A stretch of DNA of 64,000 nucleotides from JBKEAR01 sp047972425 (lineage in GTDB: Bacteria; Pseudomonadota; Alphaproteobacteria; JBKEAR01): NCBI GenBank assembly GCA_047972425.1, contig JBKEAR010000039.1, positions 34,894 to 98,893 of the forward strand. The letters are read 5' to 3'. Below, in pieces: positions 52,825 through 62,357 of the stretch (position 1 is the stretch's first letter; every line of letters begins with the position of its first letter). The position numbers and the translations under genes were made by a program. The notes below the pieces were generated by a model. It was not told the origin of the DNA and searched no databases. It saw nothing but the letters and a program-made list of their open reading frames with translations.

Positions 52825-54687
52825 TTACTCTGCTTCAGTCCCAAATTTGATTTCTCTAATATTATCAAATTCACGTGTTAATTCTTCCTCTGTACAATTA
52901 TTCGATAACCGTTCTTTATCATCGAGTTCGGCTTGTTTATTGGGTATTACCCACCATTGTCTCCAAATATCGTTCCAACCTTCGAGAGCAATATTTTTTT
53001 CGACTTGCGGATGAATAAAAGCATGGCCCGCACCAAAACCATTTTTATGGTCAAGGGCTAACCGACTTAAATTCTCGGCATACCCGACTATTTTTAGATG
53101 GTTTGTTAACTCTCTAAAATCAAGTGTTGGGTTTTGACTTAATATTTTAAGTACTTCTTGTCGCATTAAGTTAAGTGCTTTATCATTAAAATTAACCAAA
53201 TTAAGACGCTCTTCTATATCATCAAATAAGTCTGGGTGCGAAATTAAAGTGAATAATAATATTTTTTCACGCCAAATTTGAGCATTTATGGTTGTTTTTT
53301 TGGCTTCTAAGTTAGAAACAGGTGCTTTGTTTTTCCGATTGTAAGAATCTTTTGGTAAATAATCATGTTTTTTTCCGCTTCGATTCGATAATGATGAAAA
53401 CCCACCCGATGGCGGTTGCATGCCCAGTTTTTTCCATAATCGTTGGCGTAAAAAATTCAACATATGATTTTTAACAGTTTCATCTTTTATATCATTACAA
53501 ATATTTGTAATTTTACCATCAATATCGGCAGCTTCTTCAGCCGTGGTTAAATGATGACCTTCAACTAAATATTGCCAAATTTTTTCACTGATTGATATAC
53601 TCCGCGTAAAGATTGTTACGAGGGCTTCTCTCCCTTCTTTTTGGATGATACTATCTGGGTCTTCACCTTCGGGCATTGTAACAAACCGTAAGCTTATACC
53701 CGGTTTTAATAAAGGCAAAGCACGCTCTAAAGCACGCCATGCGGCTTTTTGCCCTGCAGCATCACCATCAAAACATAATGTGGGTTCATTAACATGGCGC
53801 CAAAGTAAAGCCAATTGGCTTTCGGTCAATGCTGTGCCTAAGGCTGCCACTGCCGTAGTAAAACCGGCTTGGTGCATTGCAATAACATCCATATAGCCTT
53901 CACCCACAATCATTTGCTGTTTTTGCCGTGCATGAGCCGATGCATGATGATAAGCAAATAACATTTCGCCTTTATGGAATAAAATAGTTTCGGGGGAGTT
54001 GAGATATTTGGGGCCATCGCCTTCCATAATGCGCCCACCAAAAGCGACAGGCTTGCCGTAAATATCAAAAATTGGGAACATAATGCGTCCACGAAATCGC
54101 GGGTATGCTGTGCGATTGCGTTCTTCTGGCTGGATTAGCATTCCAGTATCAATAAGTTGTTCAATTGTTACCGCTTGTTTTTCTAAAGCCCCTATAAAAT
54201 GCCCTTGAATATCAGGGGCAAAGCCGAGGCGAAACTTTTTAATAGTTTCATCGCTTAATCCCCTTTTGCGTAATTCGTCAAGGGCTGCCTTACCATTGGG
54301 TAGCCATAGATATTGCTCATAATAACGACAAACAAGCTCCATAACCTCCGATAAATTTTTTCTTTTAGCGGCGTATTCAGCCTCTTTAGGGCTTGCTTTA
54401 GGAACTTCCATACCCAATTGTGATGCTAATCTTTCGACAGCTTCAACAAAAGATAACCCCTCGTAATTTACTAAAAAATCAAAAGCATTGCCATGGGCAC
54501 CACAGGCAAAACAATGGTAAAAACCTTTTTCGTCATTTATTGTTAAAGATGGTTTACTATCGTTATGAAATGGGCATAAGGCTATAAACTCCCGCCCTTT
54601 ACGCTCAACACGCAGGCGCTTAGATATAATATCACTTACACGAGAGCGATTTTTAACTTGCTCGATAAAAGATGCCGGAATAGCCAT
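52825..54687 (-). CDS. dnaG: DNA primase
   Basis: Makes RNA primers for replication. 620 residues: zinc-binding CHC2 domain with C38, H41, C59 and C62; the RNA polymerase core with the TOPRIM motifs VGEGYMDVIA and CFDGDAAGQKA; and a C-terminal DnaB-interacting helical domain of low conservation. It starts 74 bases after the GatB/YqeY gene, same strand, and precedes rpoD. Confidence 0.97.
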   Translation of the reverse strand: MAIPASFIEQVKNRSRVSDIISKRLRVERKGREFIALCPFHNDSKPSLTINDEKGFYHCFACGAHGNAFDFLVNYEGLSFVEAVERLASQLGMEVPKASPKEAEYAAKRKNLSEVMELVCRYYEQYLWLPNGKAALDELRKRGLSDETIKKFRLGFAPDIQGHFIGALEKQAVTIEQLIDTGMLIQPEERNRTAYPRFRGRIMFPIFDIYGKPVAFGGRIMEGDGPKYLNSPETILFHKGEMLFAYHHASAHARQKQQMIVGEGYMDVIAMHQAGFTTAVAALGTALTESQLALLWRHVNEPTLCFDGDAAGQKAAWRALERALPLLKPGISLRFVTMPEGEDPDSIIQKEGREALVTIFTRSISISEKIWQYLVEGHHLTTAEEAADIDGKITNICNDIKDETVKNHMLNFLRQRLWKKLGMQPPSGGFSSLSNRSGKKHDYLPKDSYNRKNKAPVSNLEAKKTTINAQIWREKILLFTLISHPDLFDDIEERLNLVNFNDKALNLMRQEVLKILSQNPTLDFRELTNHLKIVGYAENLSRLALDHKNGFGAGHAFIHPQVEKNIALEGWNDIWRQWWVIPNKQAELDDKERLSNNCTEEELTREFDNIREIKFGTEAE

Positions 54688-54761
54688 ATTTGATCACTAA
54701 TTATGATTACACAATATTCTGTTAAAGTTATGAAATTTATATAATAACATGAATATACTTT

Positions 54762-55217
54762 TTAAGAAAGAGCGTCTCTAACCTTTTTAGAAACCTGACC
54801 AAAATCCATACGCCCCAAATATTGCTCTTTCAATTTTGCCATAACTGCACCCATTTCTTTAATGGATGACGCACCGGTTTCTTCAACAATATTTTTAATG
54901 GCTAAATCAATTTCTGAATCTGTCATCGGTTCGGGCAAAAAGCGCTGAATAATCTCAATCTCTTTTTCTTCTTTTTGGGCAATATCTTGGCGCTTGCCTT
55001 CTAATGCAATCTTAATGGCTTCGCGGCGTTGCTTGACCATTGTTTGTAATAAAGCCGTAATCTGTGTATCATCAATGCCTTCATCATTACCTGCACCACG
55101 GGCTTCGATATCTCTGTCTTTAATGGCAGCTAATATTAGGCGTAAAGTCGAAAGCGTAAGGGCTTCCCTTGCCTTCATTGCGGTTTTTAAAGATTCGCTT
55201 AATTGTTCACGTAGCAT
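54762..55217 (-). CDS. GatB/YqeY-domain protein
   Basis: A 151-residue YqeY-like protein related to the tRNA-binding tail domain of GatB. Conserved parts are LRLILAAIKDRDIEAR, the KQRREAI helix, IIQRFLPEPMTDSEI and the final GRMDFGQVSKKVRDAL. The precise role is unclear; a tRNA amidation accessory role is often proposed. AAAGGTG lies just before the ATG. It is divergent from carA, a common alphaproteobacterial layout. Confidence 0.92.
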   Translation of the reverse strand: MLREQLSESLKTAMKAREALTLSTLRLILAAIKDRDIEARGAGNDEGIDDTQITALLQTMVKQRREAIKIALEGKRQDIAQKEEKEIEIIQRFLPEPMTDSEIDLAIKNIVEETGASSIKEMGAVMAKLKEQYLGRMDFGQVSKKVRDALS

Positions 55218-55330
55218 ATTTTCACCTTTTTTGTTACACAGTTTTCAATAATGTAAAGAAAGTAATTTAGTCACTTCGTGGATTGATTGCAAGTTTTATA
55301 AAATTATATTTGTAAATATTCCCACCATGC

Positions 55331-55359
55331 TTGACCCATTTATAGATTTATCGTATAAA
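55331..55359 (+). promoter_or_regulatory. carA: carAB promoter
   Basis: TTGACC (55331-55336), 17-base spacer and TATAAA (55354-55359); predicted start near 55366, about 46 bases before the carA ATG. No arginine- or pyrimidine-specific operator was recognised. Confidence 0.58.
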
Positions 55360-55411
55360 GTTGCTTTGCAAATGAAATTTACATAACCTCCCTTTGCAAA
55401 AGGATAAAAAT

Positions 55412-56605
55412 ATGAATATACCTCTTCAAAATTCTCCGATTATGGAGCCTCCTAAAGATGCGACTGGTGCTATTGTTTTTGCGGATGGCACCATTTTTTT
55501 TGGCCAAGGAGCCGGTATGGTTGGGATAGCCGGAGGGGAAATTTGCTTTAATACCTCAATGACGGGTTATCAAGAGATTTTAACCGACCCCTCCTATACA
55601 GGGCAAATCATAACATTTACATTTCCTGAAATTGGTATTGTTGGTACCAATAAAGAGGATTATGAAAGTCTAAAACCTTTTGCAACGGGCTGTATAATCC
55701 GTAATCCGCTTAATCATCAAAGCAGTTGGCGTGCCGAGCAAGATTTTAACGATTGGCTAATTAAAAAGTCTCTTGTTGCTGTAACGGGTGTTGATACCAG
55801 AGCCATTACACGTTATATCCGTAAAAATGGGGCACAAAATGTGGCGATTATCCATGACCCCAATGGGGCAATACAAGCTGATATTTTAGCGCAAATGGCA
55901 AAAAATTTACCGAGTATGAAGGGTGCGGAGCTTGCATCAACAGTGTCAAGAGAAGGAAATGAAAATTGGCAGCAAAGCTTGTGGGATATTCAATCGGGAT
56001 ATAGCCAAAATGTAGAGGATGCTGGGCATATTGTTGCCATAGATTATGGCGCTAAAGATAATATATTGCGCTATTTAAGTGATGAAAATTGTAAAGTGAC
56101 GGTTGTCCCTGCCAAAACATCGGCCGAGGATATTTTAAAACTCAACCCAAATGGTATATTTTTATCGAATGGCCCCGGAGACCCTGCGGCAACTGCTGAA
56201 TATTCAACAGCTATTTTACAAAAACTGATTGAAACTGAAATTCCAATTTTTGGTATCTGTTTAGGTAACCAATTGCTTGCTATTGCCTTAGGGGCAAAAA
56301 CCAAAAAAATGCAATTTGGCCACCGTGGTGCAAACCACCCAGTACGGAATAATCAAACCGGTATGATAGAAATTACATCGCAAAATCATGGTTTTGTGGT
56401 TGACCGAGAAAGCCTTCCTCATAATGTAGAAGAAACCCATACTTCGCTATTTGATGATAGTGTGGAGGGTATCGCGCTAAAAGGTCAAGCCGTATTTAGT
56501 GTGCAATATCACCCAGAATCTAGTCCCGGCCCCCATGATAGTGTTTATTTATTCAAAAAATTCGGATCGCTCGTGCGTGATTTTGCAAAAAGTAAAGGAG
56601 CTTAA
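55412..56605 (+). CDS. carA: Carbamoyl-phosphate synthase small (glutaminase) subunit
   Basis: Supplies ammonia from glutamine for carbamoyl phosphate (arginine and pyrimidines). ATG 55412 is chosen for its AAGGA seven bases upstream, giving 397 residues. The N-terminal CPSase domain has GxGAG..GEICFNTSMTGYQEILTDPSY; the class I amidotransferase triad is Cys in IFGICLGNQ, and His/Glu in VQYHPESSPGPHD. carB follows after seven bases. Confidence 0.96.
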   Translation: MNIPLQNSPIMEPPKDATGAIVFADGTIFFGQGAGMVGIAGGEICFNTSMTGYQEILTDPSYTGQIITFTFPEIGIVGTNKEDYESLKPFATGCIIRNPLNHQSSWRAEQDFNDWLIKKSLVAVTGVDTRAITRYIRKNGAQNVAIIHDPNGAIQADILAQMAKNLPSMKGAELASTVSREGNENWQQSLWDIQSGYSQNVEDAGHIVAIDYGAKDNILRYLSDENCKVTVVPAKTSAEDILKLNPNGIFLSNGPGDPAATAEYSTAILQKLIETEIPIFGICLGNQLLAIALGAKTKKMQFGHRGANHPVRNNQTGMIEITSQNHGFVVDRESLPHNVEETHTSLFDDSVEGIALKGQAVFSVQYHPESSPGPHDSVYLFKKFGSLVRDFAKSKGA

Positions 56606-56612
56606 GGGTAAA

Positions 56613-59600
56613 ATGGCAAAAAGAAATGATATAAAAACCATTTTGGTTATTGGGGCTGGCCCTATAGTGATTGGCCAAGCCTGCGAGTTCGATTACTCGG
56701 GTACACAAGCTTGTAAAGCTTTAAAAGAAGAAGGTTATCGGGTTATATTAGTCAACTCTAATCCGGCAACAATCATGACTGACCCGAATATTTGCGATGC
56801 AACATATATTGAGCCGATTACGGTTGATTTTGTAACAAAAATTATCGAAAAAGAGCGCCCCGATGCTATTTTGCCCACAATGGGTGGACAAACCAGCTTA
56901 AATTGTGCCATGGATTTGGCCGATAGTGGTGTTTTAGAAAAATATAATGTAGAGCTAATTGGTGCAAAACGCGATGTAATCGAAAAAGCCGAAAGCCGCG
57001 ATAAATTCCGTGCGGCCATGAATAAAATTAGCCTAGATATGCCCCGCTCGGCTCTTGCTCATTCGATGGATGAAGCTTTAGCCGTTATTGAAGAAGTTGG
57101 CTTGCCGGCAATCATCCGCCCCTCATTTACTTTAGGTGGTAAAGGTGGTGGTGTTGCCTATAATATGGATGAATATAGAGATATTATTGCCACCGGTTTA
57201 GATGCTTCTCCCGTTTCAGAAGTTTTGGTTGAAGAAAGTATCATCGGCTGGAAAGAATTTGAGATGGAAGTCGTACGCGATAAATCCGATAATTGTATTA
57301 TTATTTGTAGTATCGAAAATCTCGACCCAATGGGCATTCATACAGGCGATAGTATTACTGTAGCCCCTGCCCTTACTTTAACCGATAAAGAATATCAGAT
57401 AATGCGCGATGCATCATTTGCCGTATTGCGTGAGATTGGTGTAGAAACTGGTGGTTCAAATGTACAATTTGCGATTAACCCAAAAAATGGCCGCATGATT
57501 GTAATTGAGATGAACCCCCGTGTAAGCCGTTCATCGGCATTGGCTTCTAAAGCCACGGGCTTCCCGATTGCACGGGTTGCAGCCAAATTAGCTGTAGGTT
57601 ATACATTAGATGAACTCCAAAATGAAATCACTAAAGTAACCCCTGCAAGTTTTGAGCCAACCATTGATTATATCGTTACCAAAATCCCTCGTTTTACTTT
57701 CGAGAAATTCCCCGGTGCAGTCCCCTTACTTTCCACAGCTATGAAGTCGGTGGGTGAAGCCATGGCCATTGGGCGAAGCTTTAAAGAATCTATCCAAAAA
57801 GCCTTGCGCTCCATGGAAACCGGAATTTGCGGTTTTAATGAAGTTGAGATGGAAAATGTAAAATCAGCCGAAGATAAAGAGGCGATTTATGCACAGTTAG
57901 CCAAGCCTGTGCCTATGCGTATACTCCATGTTGCGCAAGCTTTTCGGTATGGTCTTTCGGTTGATGAAATTTATGAAATTACAGCGATTGACCCATGGTT
58001 TTTAACTCAGATTAAAGAGATTGTAGAAGCTGAGGAACAATTAAGCTTACGGGGTGTACCAGCAAAACAGGCCGAGTTATTTAAGCTGAAACAAATGGGT
58101 TTTTCCGATAAACGGATTAGCCAATTAACAACTAAATCAACAATGGAGGTTCGTTATCGCCGCCAAACATTAGATGTTCACCCCGTTTTTCATCGTGTAG
58201 ACACTTGCGCAGCCGAGTTTGATAGCCCAACGGCCTATATGTATTCGTCTTATGAGGGCAATGGTTATTTACCTGCTGTGTGCGAAAGTGAACCATCTAA
58301 TCGTAAAAAAATCGCTATTTTGGGTGGTGGGCCTAACCGGATTGGTCAAGGTATTGAGTTTGATTATTGTTGCGTGCATGCCTCTTGGGCATTGCAAGAG
58401 GCTGGTTACGAGACAATTATGGTTAACTGTAACCCCGAAACAGTCTCAACTGACTTTGATACATCGGATCGTTTGTATTTTGAGCCACTCACTGTGGAAG
58501 ATACAATTGAGCTGTTACGCACAGAATCATCCAATGGTGCGCTAGTGGGTATAATAGTGCAGTTTGGGGGGCAAACACCGTTAAAATTAGCCTCGGCATT
58601 AGAAGATGCAGGCTTTCCGATTTTAGGAACAACGGTCGATGCCATTGATTTAGCCGAGGATAGAGAACGCTTTCAGTCTTTATTGAAAAAATTAGAGCTC
58701 ACCCAACCTGAAAATGGCACGGCAAGATCTGAATCCGAGGCCATAGAAGTTGCACGGCAAATTGGTTATCCTTTGGTTATTCGCCCTTCTTATGTTTTGG
58801 GTGGCCGAGCCATGGAAATTGTAACCGATGAAGAACATTTGTTGCGCTATATGCATACGGCGGTACAAGTTTCGGGTAAAAGCCCTGTTTTGCTTGATAG
58901 ATATTTACAAGGAGCCATTGAGGTTGATGTTGATGCCATAAGCGATGGCAAAGATATTTATGTTGCCGGGATTATGGAACATGTGGAAGAAGCCGGTATT
59001 CATTCGGGCGATTCAGCTTGTTCGCTCCCTCCTGTTTCATTTAGCCAAGATATTTTAGAAGAGCTTGACCGCCAAACACGATTATTAGCCCAAGGCCTTA
59101 ATGTTGTGGGGTTAATGAATATTCAATTTGCGATTAAAGATGATGTTATTTATATTTTAGAGGTTAATCCGCGCGCTAGCCGTACCGTTCCCTTTGTTGC
59201 TAAGGCAACCTCAATACCCGTTGCCCATATTGCAGCGCGGGTAATGGCGGGTGAAGGCTTAGCGTCATTTAACTTAGGCGAACGTCATAAACCATTAGAT
59301 TATGTTGCAATTAAAGAAGCTGTATTTCCGTTTAACCGATTTGCGGGTGTTGACCCTGTTTTAGGGCCTGAGATGCGCTCAACCGGTGAGGTTATGGGCA
59401 TTGCCCCTACTTTTGCCGATGCTTTTTTACGTGCACAAATTGCAACAAATCAAAAATTACCGGATAATGGTTGTGTATTTATCTCGGTGAAAGATGATGA
59501 TAAAGCGGCGATTGTTCATATTGCGCGCCAGTTTGAAGATAATGGCTTTAGTCTAGCCGCCACACCGGGCACAGCAAAATATTTTATCGATGCCGGTTTA

Positions 59601-59861
59601 AATGTAACGAGTCTTAAAAAATTAAGTATGGGGCGCCCAAATTGTGTGGATGCAATTAAGTCGAACCAAGTTCAACTTGTGATTAATACTGGTAGCGGCA
59701 GTAAGTCCGTGCAAGATGGCTCGGCCATTCGGAAAGCCGCCCTTGATAGAAATATTCCTTATTATACAACTGTTGCTGGGGCAAAGGCTGCCGCAAGTGC
59801 TATTTCTTTTGTGAAAAAAAATAAACTTGACGTTTGTTCTCTACAAGATTATTTCTCTTAG
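56613..59861 (+). CDS. carB: Carbamoyl-phosphate synthase large subunit
   Basis: Forms carbamoyl phosphate from bicarbonate, ammonia and two ATP. ATG 56613 gives 1082 residues starting MAKRNDIKTILVIGAGPIVIGQ, the family start; the frame continues upstream over the carA end, which is not used. Two homologous ATP-grasp halves are visible: GQACEFDYSG, EMNPRVSRSSALASKA, then GGGPNRIGQGIEFDYCCVHA and EVNPRASRTVPFVAKA, followed by the MGS-type allosteric domain. Confidence 0.97.
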   Translation: MAKRNDIKTILVIGAGPIVIGQACEFDYSGTQACKALKEEGYRVILVNSNPATIMTDPNICDATYIEPITVDFVTKIIEKERPDAILPTMGGQTSLNCAMDLADSGVLEKYNVELIGAKRDVIEKAESRDKFRAAMNKISLDMPRSALAHSMDEALAVIEEVGLPAIIRPSFTLGGKGGGVAYNMDEYRDIIATGLDASPVSEVLVEESIIGWKEFEMEVVRDKSDNCIIICSIENLDPMGIHTGDSITVAPALTLTDKEYQIMRDASFAVLREIGVETGGSNVQFAINPKNGRMIVIEMNPRVSRSSALASKATGFPIARVAAKLAVGYTLDELQNEITKVTPASFEPTIDYIVTKIPRFTFEKFPGAVPLLSTAMKSVGEAMAIGRSFKESIQKALRSMETGICGFNEVEMENVKSAEDKEAIYAQLAKPVPMRILHVAQAFRYGLSVDEIYEITAIDPWFLTQIKEIVEAEEQLSLRGVPAKQAELFKLKQMGFSDKRISQLTTKSTMEVRYRRQTLDVHPVFHRVDTCAAEFDSPTAYMYSSYEGNGYLPAVCESEPSNRKKIAILGGGPNRIGQGIEFDYCCVHASWALQEAGYETIMVNCNPETVSTDFDTSDRLYFEPLTVEDTIELLRTESSNGALVGIIVQFGGQTPLKLASALEDAGFPILGTTVDAIDLAEDRERFQSLLKKLELTQPENGTARSESEAIEVARQIGYPLVIRPSYVLGGRAMEIVTDEEHLLRYMHTAVQVSGKSPVLLDRYLQGAIEVDVDAISDGKDIYVAGIMEHVEEAGIHSGDSACSLPPVSFSQDILEELDRQTRLLAQGLNVVGLMNIQFAIKDDVIYILEVNPRASRTVPFVAKATSIPVAHIAARVMAGEGLASFNLGERHKPLDYVAIKEAVFPFNRFAGVDPVLGPEMRSTGEVMGIAPTFADAFLRAQIATNQKLPDNGCVFISVKDDDKAAIVHIARQFEDNGFSLAATPGTAKYFIDAGLNVTSLKKLSMGRPNCVDAIKSNQVQLVINTGSGSKSVQDGSAIRKAALDRNIPYYTTVAGAKAAASAISFVKKNKLDVCSLQDYFS

Positions 59862-59967
59862 GCTAAATTTTCAATTTGATAAAAAATACACAAAATTGCC
59901 TTTTTTATTAAATAACATAAAAATTTGATTGTGAGAAATAAGTTTAACTAGGTATGAGGATAAATTA

Positions 59968-60441
59968 ATGGAGCGGATTCCAGTAACAGCTAAAGGTCTT
60001 AAAATGCTTGAGCAAGAAAGAAAGCATTTAATGCAAATAGAACGGCCTGCGGTTATTCAGGCTATTGCCGAAGCACGGGAACATGGTGATCTTTCGGAGA
60101 ATGCCGAATATCATGCAGCACGTGAAAAGCAAAGCTTTATAGAAGGCCGCTTATTAGAGCTTGATGATGCATTATCGCGCATTGATGTGATTGATCCTAA
60201 AAATTTTCAGGGGCCTAAAATTCGGTTTAGTGCAACAGTTACCCTTGTTGATGAAGAGACCGAAGATAAAGTCACTTATCAGATTGTCGGGTTAAACGAA
60301 GCCAATGTAGAAAACGGATTAATTTCTTATACCTCGCCAATTGCTAAAGCAATGATTGGTAAAAGCGAAGGTGACTCTATTGAAGTGACTGCCCCCGGCG
60401 GAACCAAATATTATGAAGTTGAAAAAGTAGAATATAAATAA
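59968..60441 (+). CDS. greA: Transcription elongation factor GreA
   Basis: Stimulates RNA cleavage in backtracked RNA polymerase. 157 residues; the coiled coil carries the acidic tip EAREHGDLSENAEYHAAREKQ, and the C-terminal FKBP-like domain has YQIVGLNEA and SPIAKAMIGKSEGD. AGGATAAATTA lies before the ATG. It ends at a strong terminator. Confidence 0.97.
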   Translation: MERIPVTAKGLKMLEQERKHLMQIERPAVIQAIAEAREHGDLSENAEYHAAREKQSFIEGRLLELDDALSRIDVIDPKNFQGPKIRFSATVTLVDEETEDKVTYQIVGLNEANVENGLISYTSPIAKAMIGKSEGDSIEVTAPGGTKYYEVEKVEYK

Positions 60442-60461
60442 GCTTTTCTATATTTTATCAG

Positions 60462-60488
60462 AAAAACCCGCAAATACTGCGGGTTTTT
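60462..60488. terminator. Terminator after greA
   Basis: Perfect 11-base arms AAAAACCCGCA (60462-60472) and TGCGGGTTTTT (60478-60488) with a 5-base loop; symmetric, so it also serves the convergent phnA-like gene. Confidence 0.85.
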
Positions 60489-60540
60489 AATTGAATTAAT
60501 CACAAATATTTTATCTATAGAATATTTTTTATATTAGTTA

Positions 60541-60753
60541 TTAAACTTTTTTAACAAATTCCGATTTAAGTACCAAATTTTTAACTTTAGGAACTCTACA
60601 ATCAATCTCCCCATCTTTATTTGTAAGGCGGATTGATTTTACTAATGTCCCCCGCTTTAAAGTGGTAGAGGTTCCCTTTACTTTTAAATCTTTTATCAGC
60701 TGAATATTATCGCCATCATTTAACTCAACGCCATTACTATCTTTTGTTGTCAT
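60541..60753 (-). CDS. Minimal PhnA-domain protein
   Basis: A 70-residue protein equal to the C-terminal PhnA (YjdM-type) domain: DSNGVELNDGDNIQLIKDLKVKGTS, TLKRGTLVKSIRLT and LKSEFVKKV are near-standard. The N-terminal zinc ribbon of full-length PhnA proteins is absent. Despite the name, the family is not required for phosphonate use and its function is unknown. AAGGA precedes the ATG by seven bases. It converges on greA and is divergent from the DUF4395 gene. Confidence 0.88.
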   Translation of the reverse strand: MTTKDSNGVELNDGDNIQLIKDLKVKGTSTTLKRGTLVKSIRLTNKDGEIDCRVPKVKNLVLKSEFVKKV

Positions 60754-60852
60754 TACATATTCCTTTTAATCTTTTTTTTTATAACGAATGCTAAACTATC
60801 AAAGATTTAGCTGAATATCCATCCTTTAACATAATTTTTATTAAAATAATTA

Positions 60853-60881
60853 TTGACAATTTTTAAAATCTAATATATTTA
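60853..60881 (+). promoter_or_regulatory. Promoter of the DUF4395 gene
   Basis: Consensus TTGACA (60853-60858), 17-base spacer, TATTTA (60876-60881), about 50 bases before ATG 60933. Confidence 0.5.
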
Positions 60882-60932
60882 TATATTCAAATGTTTATAT
60901 ATTTAAATGTTATTTTCGCTTCAGGAGGTAAA

Positions 60933-61538
60933 ATGATTAAATCAAATGAGAATTACGGAATTTTTATTGATGGTTTAGAAATAGAAGGCAAACCTGCTCC
61001 TTATGGTGTTGTGAATGAAAATGCTATTCGGGCAAGTGCGGGGCTTATGTTTGCCCTTGCATTTTTTACAATGATATACACATATTTAACAAAAGATTTT
61101 CTTGTTGTAAAAATTGTTGTTCCCCTCTTTTTTATATCATTCTTTTTACTTGTTTTTGTCGGGCCTAATGCAAGCCCTTTTGCCGTAATTGGTAACTGGT
61201 TATCAAGTTGGAGACCACCGGAGTATGTTGGTGCGGTACAAAAAAGATTTGCTTGGATGATTGGTCTTGTTATGGCCACAATAATGATGTTTGTCATTTT
61301 TGTTTTTAATGTTAGGGGTATGTTGCCATTATCAATTTGTGGGCTATGTGTATTGTTTATGTGGCTAGAATCTAGTGTGGGTTTTTGTGTTGGCTGCAAA
61401 ATTTATGCATTTTTGAGAGATAAAAAACTGATTAAAGAGCCAGAGTTTGCGCCTGTATGTGCGGGTGGTGCTTGCTCAATTAAAAATGAACCAACATCAA
61501 CTATGTCATTAGAAGAACTATTATCTAAAAAACAATAA
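60933..61538 (+). CDS. DUF4395 membrane protein with cysteine motifs
   Basis: A 201-residue inner-membrane protein with four hydrophobic segments and the DUF4395 signature: VNENAIRASAGLMF, the GPNASPFAVIGNWL loop, RFAWMIGLVMA and ESSVGFCVGCKIYAF. ATG 60933 is fixed by a near-perfect AGGAGG site (60923-60928). The FCVGC motif sits at the end of the last helix and a second pair, VCAGGACS, is in the C-terminal tail. Function is unknown; the thiol motifs and the peroxiredoxin and thioredoxin reductase genes next door suggest a redox role (inference). Confidence 0.85.
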   Translation: MIKSNENYGIFIDGLEIEGKPAPYGVVNENAIRASAGLMFALAFFTMIYTYLTKDFLVVKIVVPLFFISFFLLVFVGPNASPFAVIGNWLSSWRPPEYVGAVQKRFAWMIGLVMATIMMFVIFVFNVRGMLPLSICGLCVLFMWLESSVGFCVGCKIYAFLRDKKLIKEPEFAPVCAGGACSIKNEPTSTMSLEELLSKKQ

Positions 61539-61580
61539 AACTTCATCAGTTTTTTGTATGGTTTTTTGAACAATAATCAC

Positions 61581-61608
61581 TTGCATTTATCAAAAAGGGT
61601 TTTATTAT
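61581..61608 (+). promoter_or_regulatory. Possible promoter of the peroxiredoxin gene
   Basis: TTGCAT (61581-61586), 16-base spacer and TATTAT (61603-61608), about 40 bases before ATG 61651. No OxyR-type operator was recognised. Confidence 0.4.
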
Positions 61609-61650
61609 ATTAACAAATAGATGTTCAAAATATTAAATTGGAGAAAAAAT

Positions 61651-62259
61651 ATGAGCAAAGTTGGAACCTTAGTTGGTAAAAAAGTCCCTAATTTCACAGC
61701 AAATGCTGTTATGGCAGATAACGATATTCAGCAACTTAATCTAAAAGAATATTTAGATGGTTCTTATGGTTGGATTTTCTTTTGGCCGCTTGATTTCACA
61801 TTTGTTTGCCCATCAGAAATCATCGCTCATGATCACCGCATGAAGCAATTTGAAGAAAAAGGTGTTAAAGTTGTTGGTATTTCTATCGATAGCCAATATA
61901 CCCACCTTGCATGGAAAAACACATCGCAAGATGATGGCGGATTAGGCCAAGTTCAATTTCCGATGGTTGCTGATATCCGTGGTAAAATTGCAAAAAAATT
62001 CGGTATTTTATCAGGTGGTGGCGTTGCATTTCGTGCTTCTTTCTTAGTTGACCAAAATGGCGTTGTTCGTCATGCTATGGTTAATGATTTACCTTTAGGC
62101 CGTAATGTCGATGAAGCTTTACGTCTTATTGATGCCTTACAGTTTACCGAAGAACATGGCGAGGTTTGCCCTGCCGGTTGGCAGTCTGGCGACGAAGGTA
62201 TGAAAGGTACACCCGAAGGTGTTAAAGAATATTTAGCCAAAAATGCTGGTAAACTTTAA
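61651..62259 (+). CDS. 2-Cys peroxiredoxin (AhpC/Prx1 type)
   Basis: Reduces peroxides using thioredoxin or AhpD-type donors. ATG 61651 (MSKVGTLVG) has GGAG seven bases upstream and gives 202 residues; an earlier in-frame ATG at 61621 lacks a site. The peroxidatic C53 is in DFTFVCPSE and the resolving C173 in EVCPAGWQSG. The DDGGLGQVQFPMVAD and SGGGVAFRASFLVD segments are those of the AhpC-like Prx subgroup found in alphaproteobacteria. trxB, its likely reductant supplier, follows after a terminator. Confidence 0.95.
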   Translation: MSKVGTLVGKKVPNFTANAVMADNDIQQLNLKEYLDGSYGWIFFWPLDFTFVCPSEIIAHDHRMKQFEEKGVKVVGISIDSQYTHLAWKNTSQDDGGLGQVQFPMVADIRGKIAKKFGILSGGGVAFRASFLVDQNGVVRHAMVNDLPLGRNVDEALRLIDALQFTEEHGEVCPAGWQSGDEGMKGTPEGVKEYLAKNAGKL

Positions 62260-62295
62260 TAATCTATTAGATAACGCATTATTCATAATGCATTT

Positions 62296-62331
62296 AAAAA
62301 GTTGCCTATAGTTTGACTTGGGCAACTTTTT
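62296..62331 (+). terminator. Terminator after the peroxiredoxin gene
   Basis: Arms AAAAAGTTGCC (62296-62306) and GGCAACTTTTT (62321-62331) with a 14-base loop, followed by more T. It lies 26 bases before the trxB start. Confidence 0.7.
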
Positions 62332-62357
62332 TTAAATAAAATTTAGAGGAGATAACA

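Noticed and set aside
55327..55386. 19-residue open frame (MLDPFIDLS...) before carA, considered as a leader peptide
   Set aside because: It has no ribosome site, overlaps the predicted carA promoter and would start upstream of the predicted transcript start.
56499..56612. Longer N-terminus for carB
   Set aside because: It overlaps the carA coding sequence in another frame; CarB proteins start at MAKRNDI, matching ATG 56613.
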